This document shows positions 1 to 9,272 of a stretch of 64,000 nt of DNA, in pieces. A program made the translations under genes and the position numbers. Under the pieces are notes generated by a model. It did no database searches. It worked only from the letters and a program-made list of their open reading frames with translations, and was not told the DNA's origin. Within the stretch, counting starts at the first letter, position 1. Every line of letters starts with the position of its first letter. This stretch comes from Paenibacillus alkalitolerans. Its GTDB lineage: Bacteria > Bacillota > Bacilli > Paenibacillales > YIM-B00363. Where the stretch lies: NCBI RefSeq assembly GCF_016482785.1, contig NZ_JAEMXM010000021.1, forward strand, positions 1 through 64,000. The letters are read 5' to 3'.

Positions 1-27
1 CATGCCTAAAGGCGAGGGCTTTCTCGG

Positions 28-807
28 CTAAAATCTGTAATTGACGAAAGATTCTTTAGGTACTGCCTGATACAGCAAAATCGCGGGAATATAACTGAGC
101 ACGCCCTGCAGCATCCCGAACAAAAACCACCCCCACAATGAGCGGCCGTACGCCGGATGCTTGCGCATCATCGGGAGAGCGTATTTTAAGTAGTACGTTT
201 TGTGATGGGTCGCTGCGGTTTCATCTTTAAACTGTTAGCGGCCGCGAAGGCAAACATCATGAACGCAACCGAATAGACGTACGTGTACCCTTGAAGACCG
301 TCCGACCATTCGACCAGCGCCCCGGCCGCCGCCGGCCCGGCCAGCATCGCGATATTCGTAATGATCAGATTCAAGCCCAGATACCAATGGCGGTTGGCGT
401 TGTCGGTGACGTCCGTGATCATTGTGAAATGGCCTAGCAAATAAAACGAGTTCGAGACTCCCTTGAGCACCGCGAAAGCAATGTAATATTGTACCATTCG
501 CTCCCCGGCGACAACGATCAGTAAATAGAAGACCGCCGTTAAATATATGCCTGCGCGATATGCGAACAGACGGTCTTTCAGCTTTGCGATTTTTCCGATG
601 TATATCAATCGCCAGCGGGGCCGCGCACAGCGTAATGAAATTGTAAGCGCCGTTGATCCATAGATCGTTCGTCAACCGCCATAAATACAAATTTACGAGA
701 ATCGCCGACAGCGCGCTGCCGAACTGGTATATCCCGTGATTGAAGCGCGTGATGTTCGCATCTTCGGAAAGCTTCGGCGCCGCGGCCTTTCCGTTCGAAT
801 CGCTCAT
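28..807 (-). pseudogene. Broken MFS transporter gene
   Basis: Three segments in different frames together resemble one major facilitator permease. The first starts at ATG 807 (MSDSNGKAAAPK) and reads to about 612. The second frame covers about 608 to 225 and holds two or three membrane segments (YLTAVFYLLIVVAG, AMLAGPAAAGALV). The third covers about 225 to 28 and reads TYYLKYALPMMRKHPAYGRS before an early TAG at 28-30. So there are two single-base frameshifts and a premature stop. The start overlaps the stop of the upstream gene (ATGA), so it was the last gene of the pectin operon, probably a sugar or oligosaccharide permease. A draft-sequence error could explain one shift, but hardly all three lesions. 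Confidence 0.75.
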
Positions 808-1919
808 TCCCCGACGCCGGCCCTCTCGATAAACAAATGTCCGGCCGCCTGAAGGTGAGTCGGCGGAAGTCCCGCAAGCTCCCTCAGGGTATACCGGATC
901 AACACCGCCTGCGTGCCCGCATTCATGTCGCCTTCCTTCTCGCCAAGCCCGATCGGCACGGCGGCCGGCATATCGGGATACGTCTCGCCCTCTTTCACTT
1001 GCGCCACATTGGGAGCCGGCGGGGAGCGGTCGATTTCCCGCGAAAAGCCGCCGTCCTCGCGTTTGAGCTTCGCCATATTGGAAAGCGTAATGTCCGCAAT
1101 CTCCTCCATCTCGGCGCCGGATATCTCCGGTTTCATCGACGACAGCAGGCTGATCGGATTGCGGATATAGCACATATCCGTGGCGTCGTCGTTTCGGAGC
1201 GCATTGAGCAGGGAACGGTAGATGGCTTCTTTGCGCGGTATCGGAACCTGAAACCGGTTATAGAACTGGTGCAGCTTAAACGTGCCGGATATTTGCACGT
1301 AACGCGATCCTTCCCCCCACAGTCCGCTTTCCGGGTGCTGGATGCCGTTTAAATAAGCGAACGCTTCCATCACGTAAGACTCCCGCTCATTCGGGCCGAG
1401 CGCCAGTAAATGGGGCGCCGAATTGGACAGCCTGTCGCAGCCGCGCCAGCTGTTGGCCAGGCTCACCGAGCGGAGCCATTGCCCGTAAGCTTCCGAAGAA
1501 GCCATATACTCAGGCGTCGCTTCGCTTTGCTCCGGCAGCGGGTAAAGCGGCTTGGCGGTGAATTTGTGAAGCGCCCCCAGGCTGTACCCGATCGCCCGGC
1601 CGACCATGACGTCGTCCAAGCGCATATTCGGGTCATCATCATAGAAGAAACCCGTCGCGGGATCTTGCTTGGACTGGAAAAACCGGACCGCCTTCTCCTT
1701 CAAGCGGCCGCTCCATCTGTCGAGCAAATTGCTGCGCTCCAATATATTTAACGCCTGCGCGGTCGATTCGATATCCGGCGTAAACTTGCCCGAGCGCTTC
1801 GAGCTCCTCGCATAATAAAATCCGCCGCTCGCCTCGTCGTATTGCCCGTCCAGCCATTCGAAGAAACCGTCGAACTGCCGGTCTCCGGCCTCTAATATTT
1901 GCTCGAATCTACGTGTCAT
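804..1919 (-). CDS. Alpha/alpha-toroid-like protein of unknown function
   Basis: A 371-residue protein with no signal peptide or membrane segment, so probably cytoplasmic. Repeated helix-loop blocks with Gly-Gly-Phe-Tyr type turns (EASGGFYYARSS near 29-40, PATGFFYDDDPNM near 87-99, EDGGFSREIDRSP) and regular leucine/alanine helices resemble the alpha/alpha toroid of terpenoid-cyclase-like and some polysaccharide-lyase or hydrolase folds. I do not recognise a catalytic motif. It is translationally coupled on both sides: its ATG overlaps the GH43 stop (ATGA) and its TGA overlaps the MFS start. Its place in a pectin operon suggests a role in handling pectin oligosaccharides, but this is inference from context. 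Confidence 0.75.
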   Translation of the reverse strand: MTRRFEQILEAGDRQFDGFFEWLDGQYDEASGGFYYARSSKRSGKFTPDIESTAQALNILERSNLLDRWSGRLKEKAVRFFQSKQDPATGFFYDDDPNMRLDDVMVGRAIGYSLGALHKFTAKPLYPLPEQSEATPEYMASSEAYGQWLRSVSLANSWRGCDRLSNSAPHLLALGPNERESYVMEAFAYLNGIQHPESGLWGEGSRYVQISGTFKLHQFYNRFQVPIPRKEAIYRSLLNALRNDDATDMCYIRNPISLLSSMKPEISGAEMEEIADITLSNMAKLKREDGGFSREIDRSPPAPNVAQVKEGETYPDMPAAVPIGLGEKEGDMNAGTQAVLIRYTLRELAGLPPTHLQAAGHLFIERAGVGE

Positions 1920-3328
1920 AGACGATCCCCACCCTCTGCCGACCGGTAAATAAACCGCCGGAAGACAACCTCGCCGCTGCCGGCGGCGTCAAGCCCGATT
2001 CGCAAGCTTTGGAATCCCCCGAACGTATTATGATGAAATCCGGATGCGTCGATCACTTTATCGTATTTGGCCCATGACTTCCCGTCGAAGCTGTAGTGAA
2101 ACGAAACGATGTGACGGTCGTTGCGGATTCGGACCCATGCTTTTCGCCCGTCGCCAGGCACGGTGTAATAATTTTTGAACGAGCGGAAATGCCGCACGCC
2201 CCGCGCGCTCACGCCCATCCCGAAATAGGCCGTGTCATTGTAATACAAGAGGACTCTCCCTTCGGCGTCTCCAGCGGCGCTCGCTTCGACTTCGACCTCG
2301 GCCTCGTACCGTTCGTGGGAAGGCATGAATAACAGCGGCGAAGAAGGCGCGTCTTCCGGTGCGCCGGCTGCCGTAAGCGCACCGCGCGCGCAGCTGAACC
2401 GCTCCTCCCGTCCGACGCCTTCACACTGCCAATGCAGCCCGAGCGCGTCGCCGTCGAACTCGTCGACGAACGGTTCCTCCGGCGGACGACGCTCCAATTC
2501 GCTGTCCCCCGTCTTAAACCAGCCGTCCTCCGTCCATTCGATCGGTTGGATCAGCGTTTGCCTGCCGAGCGTATGAAAGCCGTTCAAATAAGCGTGGTAG
2601 ACGATCCACCACCTTCCGTCCTCCGAATCGATCAGCGAACCGTGCCCTTTCGACCACCACCGTTCGGCGGCGGAGTACGTATGAACGATCGGGTTGTACG
2701 GCGAATGCTCCCACGGACCGAACGGGGTACGGGACCGGGACGACACCGCCATATGACTCGTCGGCGGGCCCGCGGTGCCGCCGACAGCGACCGTTAAATA
2801 ATAGTAGCCGTCACGATATGTCACTTTCGGCCCTTCCAGGCTGTATGCCTCGACTACCCAATCGTCAGGATACCTCCAGCCCTCATACACGCGGCGCGGC
2901 TCGCCGGTCACGGACAGACCGTCATCGGCAAGCTCCACGATATAACCTCCGGACATGTGCAAATAGCGCTTCCCGTCCGGGCCGGCCGTATGTCCCGGAT
3001 CGATGCCGCTTATGCCCAAGTTGACCGGACGGCTCCATGGACCCGTAGGGCTTGGCGCCGTGACGACCCAGTTGGAGCGGTTAGCGGGGAAGTAAATATA
3101 ATACGTGCCCTTATGCTCAACAAAATCCGGCGCCCATACGTCCCCGAGAAACTCGGTCAACGCGGCGGAAACGGGCTTCCATTGAAGCAAATCGCATGAA
3201 TGCCAAATAATCAATCCCGGCGTCAGCTTGTAAGAAGAATGAGTCATATAATAGTCTGCGCCGACCCGTATAACGGACGGGTCGGCGTAGTTACCCCCGA
3301 TAACGGGGGCGTATATGTTCGTTTGCAA
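1916..3328 (-). CDS. Glycoside hydrolase family 43 with C-terminal beta-sandwich
   Basis: A 470-residue GH43-type enzyme (arabinan/xylan side-chain family, five-bladed propeller). The expected acids are visible: general base Asp16 in GGNYADPSV, pKa-modulating Asp110 in GISGIDPGH and general acid Glu165 in SLEGPK. The blade motif DVWAPDF is also present. After about residue 290 comes a beta-sandwich (EEPFVDEFDGDALGLHWQ onward) of the GH43 C2 / DUF1349 type. No signal peptide, so an intracellular enzyme acting on imported oligosaccharides, most likely an arabinofuranosidase or xylosidase. TTG at 3328 is preferred because AGGGAG lies nine bases before it; ATG at 3349 has no ribosome site. The end overlaps the next gene by ATGA. 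Confidence 0.88.
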   Translation of the reverse strand: MQTNIYAPVIGGNYADPSVIRVGADYYMTHSSYKLTPGLIIWHSCDLLQWKPVSAALTEFLGDVWAPDFVEHKGTYYIYFPANRSNWVVTAPSPTGPWSRPVNLGISGIDPGHTAGPDGKRYLHMSGGYIVELADDGLSVTGEPRRVYEGWRYPDDWVVEAYSLEGPKVTYRDGYYYLTVAVGGTAGPPTSHMAVSSRSRTPFGPWEHSPYNPIVHTYSAAERWWSKGHGSLIDSEDGRWWIVYHAYLNGFHTLGRQTLIQPIEWTEDGWFKTGDSELERRPPEEPFVDEFDGDALGLHWQCEGVGREERFSCARGALTAAGAPEDAPSSPLLFMPSHERYEAEVEVEASAAGDAEGRVLLYYNDTAYFGMGVSARGVRHFRSFKNYYTVPGDGRKAWVRIRNDRHIVSFHYSFDGKSWAKYDKVIDASGFHHNTFGGFQSLRIGLDAAGSGEVVFRRFIYRSAEGGDRL

Positions 3329-3368
3329 TGCAGTTCTCTCCCTATGCATATGACTGGACTATCTGTTT

Positions 3369-6300
3369 TTACTGGTTTAGCGGGACGATTACAGTCTCCT
3401 CGACAATCGTCTCGTTGCCCGCGAAGTCTCTCACCGCGTAGCGAATCGTATAGATCCGCCCATTCCCCGTACCGGAACGTTCCGCGCGCAGTTCGAATTC
3501 CGTGTCGAACGTTCCGTAATCGGCACCTTGAATATCGTTTTTCATATCCCCGTCTCCCAATCCGTCATCCGGTTCGTTGCTCACGATCGAAAGAAGCGCA
3601 ATTTCCGCAACGCCTGATTCATCATCTTCCGCAACGACGGTCGCTTGAATCGGAACGAGCTCATGATTCGGCGCCCACAGTTCGGTCTTATCGAGCGTCA
3701 GGGAGACATTCGGCTTCACCGCTTCGAGCAGCCGGACCGGACGCACCGGGTTCCAGCCGTCCGCGCCGCCGAGTGTCCGTTCAACGGTGTACAGCTTTGC
3801 TTCTTCCACAGTCAGCTGCTTCGACCAACTGAACCGGCCTTGCGGATTCGCGCCGGCGCCGTAGCTGTTGTATTCCCCGTAGGAGGCGGTAGCTTCATTG
3901 TCCGGGTTGCCCCAGTTATCCCAACCGGTTGCGGCAATATGGCCGTCCATGTAACTGTTGATGAACGTGACGTTCGAATACGGCCTCCACGGCCGTCCGA
4001 GCGCGACCCGTCCTTCCAATCCCGGTTCGGCGGTAATCCGGCTGTTCAGGAATACGTATCCCGGCCGGTCTTTTTCGGTAGAAGCCGCCGTTACATACCC
4101 TCCGCTTAAGCTGTGGATCACGCAATTGTCGAACACGACAGCCGCACGACCGAAGATGAAATCGACGTCGCCTTCGATATAGCTGTCTACAAAATACTGC
4201 CGGCCGTCGTTTGCGTAGAACGTATCCTGCCATCCGAGCAAGTTGACGCCGCGGAACTCCATCCGTTCGCCTCTCGCGTACAAAGCAACCGCTTGCCCGA
4301 CATTGTCGCCGGCATCGTTGGCGATCGTCAAGTTTTCGGCGATAAAATCGTCGGCGGTAACCGTCACACTGGCGCTTCTCGATGTGCCGAGCGGGCGGCC
4401 GTCCGGTCCCGGCGTGCTTGCGGTATCGTTATATACGAGCAGGGTGTCCTCGCGGCTTTCGCCGATCATTCGAATGTCCCGTTTCGAAGACGGCACATTC
4501 AGCTTTTCGCGATATTCGCCGTTTTTGATTTTTATAATGGTTTGCTGTTCGCTGTTGTCCGGTACGGCATTGATCGCGTCCTGCACTGTCGCGAACATGC
4601 CGCTGCCGTCCGCGGCGACGGTGAATACAGTGGCCGGAGATTCGTCTACGACGATCGACGAACCGCTCTCTCCGGCATCGTTCACGGCGGTCACGACGTA
4701 ATAATACGTGTTGCCGTTAGTTAGACCGCTATCCGTATAGCTTGTGCCGTACACGTCGGAAACGACGGAATACGGTCCCTCGACATTTTCGCTGCGCTTG
4801 ACTTTAAACTTGTCTGCCCCGGTAGAAGCGATCCAACTCAGTTCAATCTCGGTATCGCCCGGCGACGCCTTGACGAGCTGCGGCGGCTGCGGAGTGCCGT
4901 CTTCCGCCCGCGGACGCGCAGCCGCAATATTCGAATCGAGGCTGTACGTTACCCCGTTCGACGCAACGATGCGATAATAATAGGGGTATCCGTTCTCGAC
5001 GCCGGTATCGGTATACTCCGTGTCGCTTACTCCTTGGGCGATGGAAACGAACGGTCCCTCAGGATCGGTTGCCCGCTTCACCTCATATTCGTGAGCTCCG
5101 GCGGCTTGCTCCCAGCGGAGCGCAATCTTTCCGTCGCCGCCTTCGGCGGTAATAACCGGGGTGGAAAGCGTACCGTACGGTTTCACGCCGACAGGAGCGG
5201 AGTCATCGCCTTCGCCCGCAACGCTCGTCGCGGATACGACATAGAAGTATTCCGTCCCGTTGGTCAATCCTCCGTCCCGATACGACGTATTCGTCAGCTT
5301 GTCGGCGACAGTCGTGAACGGTCCTTGCGGATCCGTACCGCGCTTGACGGAATATGAAACCGCATGTTCCACCGCTTCCCACGTCAAATCGGCTTGCGTG
5401 CTGCGCGCCTTCGCCTGCAGGCCGCGCGGCGCCTCAGGCTTGACTGCGTTCTCGGACGGAGTAACGATCACTTGGTTCGATGGACCGCTTTCGCCCGTCG
5501 GCCCGACCGCGGTCACGACATAATAGTAAGTCGTACCGTTCGTTACCGTCTCATCAATGTAGCTCACATCCGTAATTCCGGAAGCGACCGTCGTATACGG
5601 TCCGCCATCGGCTTCACTGCGCTTTACATTGTAAGATGCCGCTCCCGCCGCGGCGTTCCAATCGAGCTTGACTTTTCCGTTGCCCGGCATCGCGATTAGC
5701 CCTTTCGGCGATTCGACCGGCTCGACGTACACTTTAATGTTGTCGTACCACATCGTGCCGCTGCCCGTTCCCGGCATATAAGCGATCAATCGGCCGATGC
5801 CGTCCGATGTCATATCGTTCTGCAGCGGAATATCGTCGGCCGCCAGCGTATGATCGACATAAATGTCCGCCGTCGATGACGGCACATTGACGACCGCCTT
5901 CACATTGATCCATTCGTTCACGGGCGGCGTGTCAACCAGCTTATGGTCGCCGCTGCCGTCGCGATAAACGAAGGTGTAGCTCGTTTCGGGAACCGGCTGC
6001 GTCGGCTTCCGGATTTCGAGCGACAATGCGCGCCGGGTGCCCGTATCGTTCTGCAGCTGCATGATGGCGGACGTACCGGGCCAACGTTCCGCCATCATAT
6101 CGGCTTCTACGACGAACGTGCCGTATTGAGGCGTGAATTTACGGATAAATTGCGTATTGCCCGGAGCCGCATCGTACACGATCAACGCCTGTGCCGAATC
6201 GTTGCCGACAGAGCCGGCAGGCACTTCTGCGACCGCAACCTTATGATCGGCGTCCTCGATGCTGCTCGTATATCCCTCCGGCAGCGTATTTAACGGCAGC

Positions 6301-8795
6301 CCTTCAAAGTCGTCATCCGCCAAATAAATCGTCTCGGCTTCGCCGGTCGGCTCGGCCGACACCTCCGCGGACAAGAAACTTTCGCCGTGAGCATTAACGG
6401 CCGAAACGACATAATAGTAGGTTTGCCCCGCCGTCAAGCCGGTATCGGTATAGGAAGTTCCCGTTACGCCCTCGGCAACGACCGCATACGGTCCTCCCGG
6501 AACGGCGCTTCTTTTCACATTGTAGCTTTCCGCTACCGGTACGGCGTTCCAGGTTAAGGCAACGCTTTTGTTCTCTCCGGCAGCCGTCACGCCGGTCGGC
6601 GCCGTCGGGAAATCTGCCGGCAATGCGTTTACTGCGGCTCCTGTAAAGAATGACGTATTGTATTTGTTAACATCGTCATCCGCTTTCGAAGCATCCGCCG
6701 CCAAACCGAAGTAAACCGTCTCGCCCATAGGGATCTGTTGGCTGCCGGCAACCTTCCATTCGGCGCCGTCTTTCGACAGAAGCGCGGTAAATTGATCGCC
6801 GATACGGATCAGCTTCACCCAAACGGGAATGTCCGTAAACTCCTCCGGTTCCGTCGTTACCGCATTGGCTCCGTCCGCCGTCCGTGTCATCAATACGCTC
6901 TTCATTCCGCCCTTGACGTACCGAATGAAGAACGCGGCCATCGGCGAACTGCCGGTCAATCGTTCCCGGATCATGACGCCGGCTTCGGCACCGTCGTCCG
7001 TAGCCGTTATGCGTTCGACTCGCGCAACGACTTCCCCGTTGCCGGTCAACGTTTGATACGCAAAATGGAAATCGTCGCTCGTTCCCGCAATGTCGCCGGC
7101 CGCTTTGACCGTCACCCGGTCCGGAGCCCCTTCCAGCTGCGTATGTCCGGCCACGCCCGGACTTCCGATATCGGAGGATGCCCAAGGAGCTGTTTCCCCT
7201 GTACGGTTCACATGTACGGCGACATTCGAAGATTGCGTCGAAGTGCCCGTATCGTCGGTCGCTTTCACAATGAGATAATGGGTTCCGTCCTGCACGTTCT
7301 CCCATGTAAACTCGTACGGCGCTTCCGTATCTTCTCCCAACCGTTCGTCGTTGCGGTAAAACTCGACTTTCACGATGTGTCCGTCGCTGTCATACGTGTC
7401 GGCCGTAATCGTCACATCGGAGCCTTCTTCGACAATGCTGTTATAAGCCGGAGATGTGATCGCAACGGCCGGGTTCGCCGAGCCGTTCCCAACAATGGAG
7501 TTCAGATATATTTCGAGATTCGTATACCCTTCCGCCGTTACGCCGTTTCGGTCCGCCGCGTCGTTCGGATTCAATCCGTGCGCCAGCTCCCATTCGTTCG
7601 GCATTCCGTCGTGATCGTCGTCCGGAACGTTCGAGACGACGGTTTCGAATTCCAAATAGCCGCCGACTTCCCGTTGGCTGTTTATGTACTGCCCCGTACC
7701 GTTCTTTACGTCATTTACGACCCGGGCGTCAATCGCGTCCCGCTTCGGCAAAACGGCCCCCGCTTTCGCCAGAACTTGTTCGTAAGCGCTTTCCGCAGGC
7801 TCCGGATTGCCCGGGTATTGCGCAACGGCCGGCGCATCGAGCCGCGCATCGGGGTTGGCGATGGACCGCACCCCTTTCCAGTTATCCGCCGTCACTTCGG
7901 GATCGCCGTACATAAAATTGCCGTTAATATAAATTTTCGATTCCGGATTCACGTCGGCAAACACGCTGTTCCGCATGTCCCTAAGCGTGTTCGCTCCGTA
8001 TTTGTAGTAATTGTTCATCAGGTTGAATTGGCCTTTCTCCCCGCCGTATGCGGACAAGATGCCCCAGTTGTAGATGACGTTGTTATAGCTCTCAACGATG
8101 TCCAGCGGATTCGTGCCCGCAAAACGCGGCACCCTGCTCAAGTTGTGCGCAAACAGGTTGTGATGGAACGTTGCATTGACGCCGCCCCAGATGCCACCGT
8201 AACCGTGACGTCCTTTCGAATGCGTCGTCATCAGCATCGCTTCCGATATGACGGACCATTGGACGGTCGTATTTTCGTTCTCATACAGACTCAACACTTC
8301 ATCTACCGACCAACTGAACGAGCAATGGTCGATAATGATGTTTTTATGGTACCGGCCGCCGAACGCATCCGCCTCGGTAAAATTACGGTCACCCAGCCTA
8401 AAACGCATATAGCGGATAATTAAATTGTCCGCATCGATCGTCACCGGATAGCCGGCTACTGTAATTCCGTCGCCGGGAGCCGTTTGTCCCGCTATCGTCA
8501 AATTCGACCCGGTAATTTTAAGAGGCGATTCGAGATGTATCGTGCCTCCCACTTTAAAAACGACCGTACGGTTGCTGTCGCTCACGGCATCCCGGAACGA
8601 CCCTGCTCCCGAATCGGCTAACGTCGTTACTTCGTATACGTCGCCGAAACGTCCCCCGGTCGTATACATGCCTCCCCCTTCCGCTCCGGGAAACGCCGGC
8701 ACCGACGCGACGGTATCCTCCGCCGCTTGCGCCGGAATCATGGAAACAAACAGCGACAATGCCAACAACAAGCTAAAAACCTTCCTCAATTGCAA
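3369..8795 (-). CDS. Secreted multidomain pectate lyase-like / pectin methylesterase fusion
   Basis: An 1,808-residue exported protein. Residues 1-24 are a signal peptide (cleavage after AQA). About 33-390 form a PL1-type parallel beta-helix (FPGAEGGGMYTTGGR start, RVPRFAG with the candidate catalytic Arg221/Arg224), closed by an Asp-rich calcium loop (PDDDHDGMPNEWE, 391-403). Then follow an Ig-like domain (about 441-530), a DUF1349-like sandwich (535-725), a first FN3 (730-815), a jelly-roll (822-1025) and four more FN3 domains (1028-1388). A CE8 pectin methylesterase occupies about 1391-1684 with Gln1501, Gln1523, Asp1524, Asp1545 and Arg1601 in the GQAVAL, GWQDTFY, VDFIFG and GRPW motifs. 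An Ig-like tail ends it. De-esterification and lyase cleavage would act in sequence on pectin outside the cell. The start is TTG; a second TTG at 8789 is better spaced from AGGAGGAG. Confidence 0.93.
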   Translation of the reverse strand: MQLRKVFSLLLALSLFVSMIPAQAAEDTVASVPAFPGAEGGGMYTTGGRFGDVYEVTTLADSGAGSFRDAVSDSNRTVVFKVGGTIHLESPLKITGSNLTIAGQTAPGDGITVAGYPVTIDADNLIIRYMRFRLGDRNFTEADAFGGRYHKNIIIDHCSFSWSVDEVLSLYENENTTVQWSVISEAMLMTTHSKGRHGYGGIWGGVNATFHHNLFAHNLSRVPRFAGTNPLDIVESYNNVIYNWGILSAYGGEKGQFNLMNNYYKYGANTLRDMRNSVFADVNPESKIYINGNFMYGDPEVTADNWKGVRSIANPDARLDAPAVAQYPGNPEPAESAYEQVLAKAGAVLPKRDAIDARVVNDVKNGTGQYINSQREVGGYLEFETVVSNVPDDDHDGMPNEWELAHGLNPNDAADRNGVTAEGYTNLEIYLNSIVGNGSANPAVAITSPAYNSIVEEGSDVTITADTYDSDGHIVKVEFYRNDERLGEDTEAPYEFTWENVQDGTHYLIVKATDDTGTSTQSSNVAVHVNRTGETAPWASSDIGSPGVAGHTQLEGAPDRVTVKAAGDIAGTSDDFHFAYQTLTGNGEVVARVERITATDDGAEAGVMIRERLTGSSPMAAFFIRYVKGGMKSVLMTRTADGANAVTTEPEEFTDIPVWVKLIRIGDQFTALLSKDGAEWKVAGSQQIPMGETVYFGLAADASKADDDVNKYNTSFFTGAAVNALPADFPTAPTGVTAAGENKSVALTWNAVPVAESYNVKRSAVPGGPYAVVAEGVTGTSYTDTGLTAGQTYYYVVSAVNAHGESFLSAEVSAEPTGEAETIYLADDDFEGLPLNTLPEGYTSSIEDADHKVAVAEVPAGSVGNDSAQALIVYDAAPGNTQFIRKFTPQYGTFVVEADMMAERWPGTSAIMQLQNDTGTRRALSLEIRKPTQPVPETSYTFVYRDGSGDHKLVDTPPVNEWINVKAVVNVPSSTADIYVDHTLAADDIPLQNDMTSDGIGRLIAYMPGTGSGTMWYDNIKVYVEPVESPKGLIAMPGNGKVKLDWNAAAGAASYNVKRSEADGGPYTTVASGITDVSYIDETVTNGTTYYYVVTAVGPTGESGPSNQVIVTPSENAVKPEAPRGLQAKARSTQADLTWEAVEHAVSYSVKRGTDPQGPFTTVADKLTNTSYRDGGLTNGTEYFYVVSATSVAGEGDDSAPVGVKPYGTLSTPVITAEGGDGKIALRWEQAAGAHEYEVKRATDPEGPFVSIAQGVSDTEYTDTGVENGYPYYYRIVASNGVTYSLDSNIAAARPRAEDGTPQPPQLVKASPGDTEIELSWIASTGADKFKVKRSENVEGPYSVVSDVYGTSYTDSGLTNGNTYYYVVTAVNDAGESGSSIVVDESPATVFTVAADGSGMFATVQDAINAVPDNSEQQTIIKIKNGEYREKLNVPSSKRDIRMIGESREDTLLVYNDTASTPGPDGRPLGTSRSASVTVTADDFIAENLTIANDAGDNVGQAVALYARGERMEFRGVNLLGWQDTFYANDGRQYFVDSYIEGDVDFIFGRAAVVFDNCVIHSLSGGYVTAASTEKDRPGYVFLNSRITAEPGLEGRVALGRPWRPYSNVTFINSYMDGHIAATGWDNWGNPDNEATASYGEYNSYGAGANPQGRFSWSKQLTVEEAKLYTVERTLGGADGWNPVRPVRLLEAVKPNVSLTLDKTELWAPNHELVPIQATVVAEDDESGVAEIALLSIVSNEPDDGLGDGDMKNDIQGADYGTFDTEFELRAERSGTGNGRIYTIRYAVRDFAGNETIVEETVIVPLNQ

Positions 8796-8857
8796 CTCCT
8801 CCTATGAATTGAATTGACACTTGGTTGTAGTCGCTGTGCTGTAGTCGTCAAATTGTT

Positions 8858-9175
8858 CTACTCGCCTAACAAATCGCGTCTTAACGGGGTAAATGCGTCC
8901 AAGAGCACAGACGGCTCAAGCGCCTTTACTCCGTGCTGCGCTCCGCCCGGAATGCTGATTGTATCCCCTTGACGAACAATCGTGACGCGGCCGTCGATGG
9001 AAAATTCGAAGCTGCCTTTGACGCAATAGCTCATTTGCTCATGAGGGTGGCTGTGCAAATACCCTTCCGCCCCTTCTTCGAAATGAACCTCCATCATCAT
9101 CAATTGCTCCCCGGGCGCGAACACTTTTCGTTTTACTCCCGGTTCCGCATTTTCCCATTCCCCTACATTAGCCAT
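8858..9175 (-). CDS. kdgF: KdgF-like cupin, unsaturated uronate linearising enzyme
   Basis: A 105-residue single-domain cupin. Metal ligands are visible as His-x-His (YLHSHPHEQMSY) with the following Gln, and a second motif ending in GGAQHGV. KdgF proteins open the ring of 4,5-unsaturated galacturonate released from pectin by lyases. The neighbouring pectate lyase and importer fit this, since lyase products end in exactly that sugar. ATG at 9175 is chosen because of AAAGGAG eight bases upstream; an upstream in-frame ATG at 9256 has no clear site and adds an unconserved-looking lead. A generic sugar-binding cupin is the alternative. Confidence 0.72.
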   Translation of the reverse strand: MANVGEWENAEPGVKRKVFAPGEQLMMMEVHFEEGAEGYLHSHPHEQMSYCVKGSFEFSIDGRVTIVRQGDTISIPGGAQHGVKALEPSVLLDAFTPLRRDLLGE

Positions 9176-9272
9176 CTCATTCTCCTTTCCGCTGACCGGC
9201 AGCCTCCATTTTAGCCCAATGCAGCGGGGTTTGTATTTTCGTTTCCAATATATCACTCCTCAATATTACGTA

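Noticed and set aside
6738-8423. 561-codon open frame on the plus strand
   Set aside because: It lies wholly antisense to the pectate lyase-like domain, has no ribosome site and its Arg/Val/His-rich product looks like a shadow of the G+C-rich minus-strand gene.
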